NCBI GenBank assembly: GCA_018242295.1
Contig: JAFECE010000011.1
Location: 744,001-808,000 of the forward strand
DNA: 64,000 nt
Origin: Pseudomonadota bacterium
Lineage (GTDB): Bacteria > Pseudomonadota > Alphaproteobacteria > Rhizobiales > Hyphomicrobiaceae
Reading direction: 5' to 3'
Part shown: positions 62,552-64,000 of the stretch, in pieces
Numbering within the stretch: the stretch's first letter is position 1
How the letters are laid out: each line of letters starts with the position of its first letter
The notes under the pieces: model-generated
What the model was told of the DNA's origin: nothing
Databases searched by the model: none
Seen by the model: only the letters and a program-made list of their open reading frames with translations
Made by a program: the position numbers and the translations under genes

Positions 62552-63604
62552 TTACACTTTCAGTTTTACAATCGTTCTCTCGCCCTGTTCGAGCTTCTTC
62601 GCGGCGGACGCTGAGAGCGCTTTTCGCCTAGCTGCCTTCGTGTAGTGCGCCGCCATTTGCGGCGTGACGTGCCCGAGTTGAGCCATGATTTCATTCTCGG
62701 AGCAGCCGGCCTCTGCAAGCTCCATCCCGCGCAGATGACGAAGGCCATGAACCGTGTAGCCGACGACGCCGATGCTTTTGAGATGCTTCCGCATCCGTTT
62801 TGCGAGTGCGTTCGCGTCGATGGAACTTCCGTCTTCGCGTCTGACGTACAGCAAACCCTTCGGAAGCCTTTCGAGATGGCTTTTCAACTCGCTGCTCATT
62901 GAGGCATGCGCGTCCGCGCCGGACGATTTCCGCGTCTTCCCGCAACGGATGACGATCGTGTCGGTTTCGCGGTGCGCTGGGCCGACACGCACGATGTCGC
63001 TGGCGCGGAGGCCGAGCCATCGTCCGAGCATGTACGCTGTCATCAAGTATTCTGGCGGCGATGATTTCTCGAAGGCCTCGCGGATTTGCTGCGGCCATAC
63101 TTCGTAGCTCTCCGACTTGGCGAGGCGGTTGATGTTGTGGGCTGGGTTGGCCTCTAGATCATAATCGAGGTCGAGACCGGCGCGGAACAAAGCCGAGGCG
63201 ACCGAAACGAAGTGATCGGCGGCCCTCGCTCCAGACGCCTTTGCGACCTTGTTCCGGATCTTGATGACGTGCTTACGTCTGATATCAGCCGCTTTGCAGA
63301 TCTCGATGGGCTTGAGCCGCTCGAGGTCCCGATCGTAATCTTTTTGCGATTTTGGCTCTAGCGAAGTGAATTCCGGCGCCTGTTTGTAGTCGATGATCAG
63401 CGCACCTACTGACTTCGGGATCTTCGGCGGGGGCTTCGGATCAATTGCGATCCCGTTCAAGCGACGCTGATAATCCGCTTCGAACGCGGGCGAGCCCGGC
63501 TCGCCTTCCAGCCGGAAGCGAGATTTGCCACGCCGGAAATATAAGTAGCTCTTACCCTTGGCGGTGATCTTCGCGACGTATTTCGGCGGCCTATTCGTCT
63601 TCAT
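62552..63604 (-). CDS. Tyrosine recombinase (phage-type integrase)
   Basis: 350 residues. The N-terminal part has a SAM-like core-binding region (YDRDLERLKPIEICKAADIR); the catalytic domain shows the first Arg in GRWLGLRASDIVRVGPAHRE, the HGLRHLRG box, and the LGHVTPQMAAHYTKAARRKA end with His and the nucleophile Tyr. The gene ends 61 bases from tRNA-Lys, as in tRNA-integrated islands and prophages. The excisionase-like gene overlaps its 5' end by 14 bases. Confidence 0.93.
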   Translation of the reverse strand: MKTNRPPKYVAKITAKGKSYLYFRRGKSRFRLEGEPGSPAFEADYQRRLNGIAIDPKPPPKIPKSVGALIIDYKQAPEFTSLEPKSQKDYDRDLERLKPIEICKAADIRRKHVIKIRNKVAKASGARAADHFVSVASALFRAGLDLDYDLEANPAHNINRLAKSESYEVWPQQIREAFEKSSPPEYLMTAYMLGRWLGLRASDIVRVGPAHRETDTIVIRCGKTRKSSGADAHASMSSELKSHLERLPKGLLYVRREDGSSIDANALAKRMRKHLKSIGVVGYTVHGLRHLRGMELAEAGCSENEIMAQLGHVTPQMAAHYTKAARRKALSASAAKKLEQGERTIVKLKV

Positions 63605-63836
63605 CGATCAGCGCCATAATCGGGTCGTCGCAACGATCGCCTTTGCCGAGTTCCGCGTCAAGATCTACTGCGCGCCAAAGCGGACGACGCGCCGATCCTC
63701 TACCAGTAGGCTGGAAACGTCCATTCTTGCGCTCGCGATCGAACTGCGTCGGAGACATTCGCGTATGTCTCGCAGCCTCACGCCGAGTAAGCCAATCACT
63801 GGCGTTGTTTTCGTAAGTGCAGGTTTGTTTTTTCAT
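63591..63836 (-). CDS. Excisionase/MerR-like small DNA-binding protein
   Basis: 81 residues from ATG 63836. The SDWLTRREAARHTRMSPTQF segment with FDRERKNGRFQPTGRG is a winged helix-turn-helix of the AlpA/Xis/MerR sort, followed by PLWRAVDLDAELGKGD. It overlaps the integrase by 14 bases, so the two are coexpressed, and it could control excision or integrase expression. TTG 63842 is another in-frame start. Specific family is not settled. Confidence 0.75.
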   Translation of the reverse strand: MKKQTCTYENNASDWLTRREAARHTRMSPTQFDRERKNGRFQPTGRGSARRPLWRAVDLDAELGKGDRCDDPIMALIDEDE

Positions 63837-63912
63837 GAGCAAGCAATCGCGTTGATTTTTGTCGCTTGCGATGACGGCGAAAGAGAAATCGCCGAGCGGT
63901 TTGCTTGCTCAT
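63835..63912. promoter_or_regulatory. 12-bp inverted repeat upstream of the excisionase-integrase pair
   Basis: ATGAGCAAGCAA (63835-63846) and TTGCTTGCTCAT (63901-63912) pair perfectly, with 54 bases between them. The left copy covers the excisionase start codon region. It may be a regulator or recombination accessory site, or a loop former. The rest of the window to 64000 contains no credible gene. Confidence 0.5.
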
Positions 63913-64000
63913 TTGCATTTCGTGTTCCTATCACACGTTGCATTCGCAGGGCATGGATTCGTGCGCGATCTCCGGCAAAATTTCCAATCGGCAAAAGAGC

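Overview
The window looks like chromosomal DNA of an alphaproteobacterium of the order Hyphomicrobiales (Rhizobiales), plausibly Hyphomicrobium or a close methylotrophic relative. Supporting signs are the high GC content with strong GC preference at third codon positions, the gene orders purB...purC-purS-purQ-purL...bolA-grxD and miaA-ilvB-ilvN-ilvC-leuA-mreBCD-mrdA-rodA, a zeta-type ATPase inhibitor gene, and the methylotrophy- or denitrification-associated genes pqqA, meaB and pseudoazurin. The genus is an inference, not a demonstrated assignment.

Left third (1-31000). A truncated GT87-like membrane glycosyltransferase runs off the left edge. It is followed by a TrmJ-type RNA methyltransferase with an extra N-terminal cysteine domain and by rpsD. 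Positions 6476-7961 hold a damaged patch: dinD interrupted by an amber codon, an unknown C-terminal fragment and a 5'-truncated P1 peptidase. From 8671 the strand is mostly minus and carries a dispersed purine and redox cluster: grxD, bolA, purL, purQ, purS, purC and purB. Inserted among these are a stand-alone pqqA, two DUF305 proteins, several small secreted proteins, an F1-ATPase zeta inhibitor, and a lipid-linked sugar module (GT2-GtrA, GT39, two PAP2 phosphatases, with a GT8 enzyme convergent to it).

Middle (31000-44400). Mixed housekeeping and envelope genes: a dual-CDGSH protein, an APC permease, a CorA-type channel, MeaB, a LOG-family protein, a LysM/coiled-coil protein, an Atm1-type ABC exporter, pseudoazurin and an OprB-type porin.

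Right third (44400-64000). miaA and the branched-chain amino acid genes ilvB, ilvN, ilvC and leuA lie on the plus strand. leuA is preceded by a leucine-rich leader ORF and attenuator-like stems. The rod-shape operon mreB-mreC-mreD-mrdA-rodA follows, with overlapping genes. Its PBP2 (mrdA) has lost the catalytic lysine of the SxxK motif although the frame is intact. The window ends in tRNA-Lys(CTT) with a tyrosine recombinase and an excisionase-like gene beside it, the start of an integrative element that continues beyond the window.

Two families of palindromic intergenic repeats are scattered through the window: three copies of a 142-147 bp element with 11-bp terminal inverted repeats, and five copies of an about 90 bp REP-pair element.
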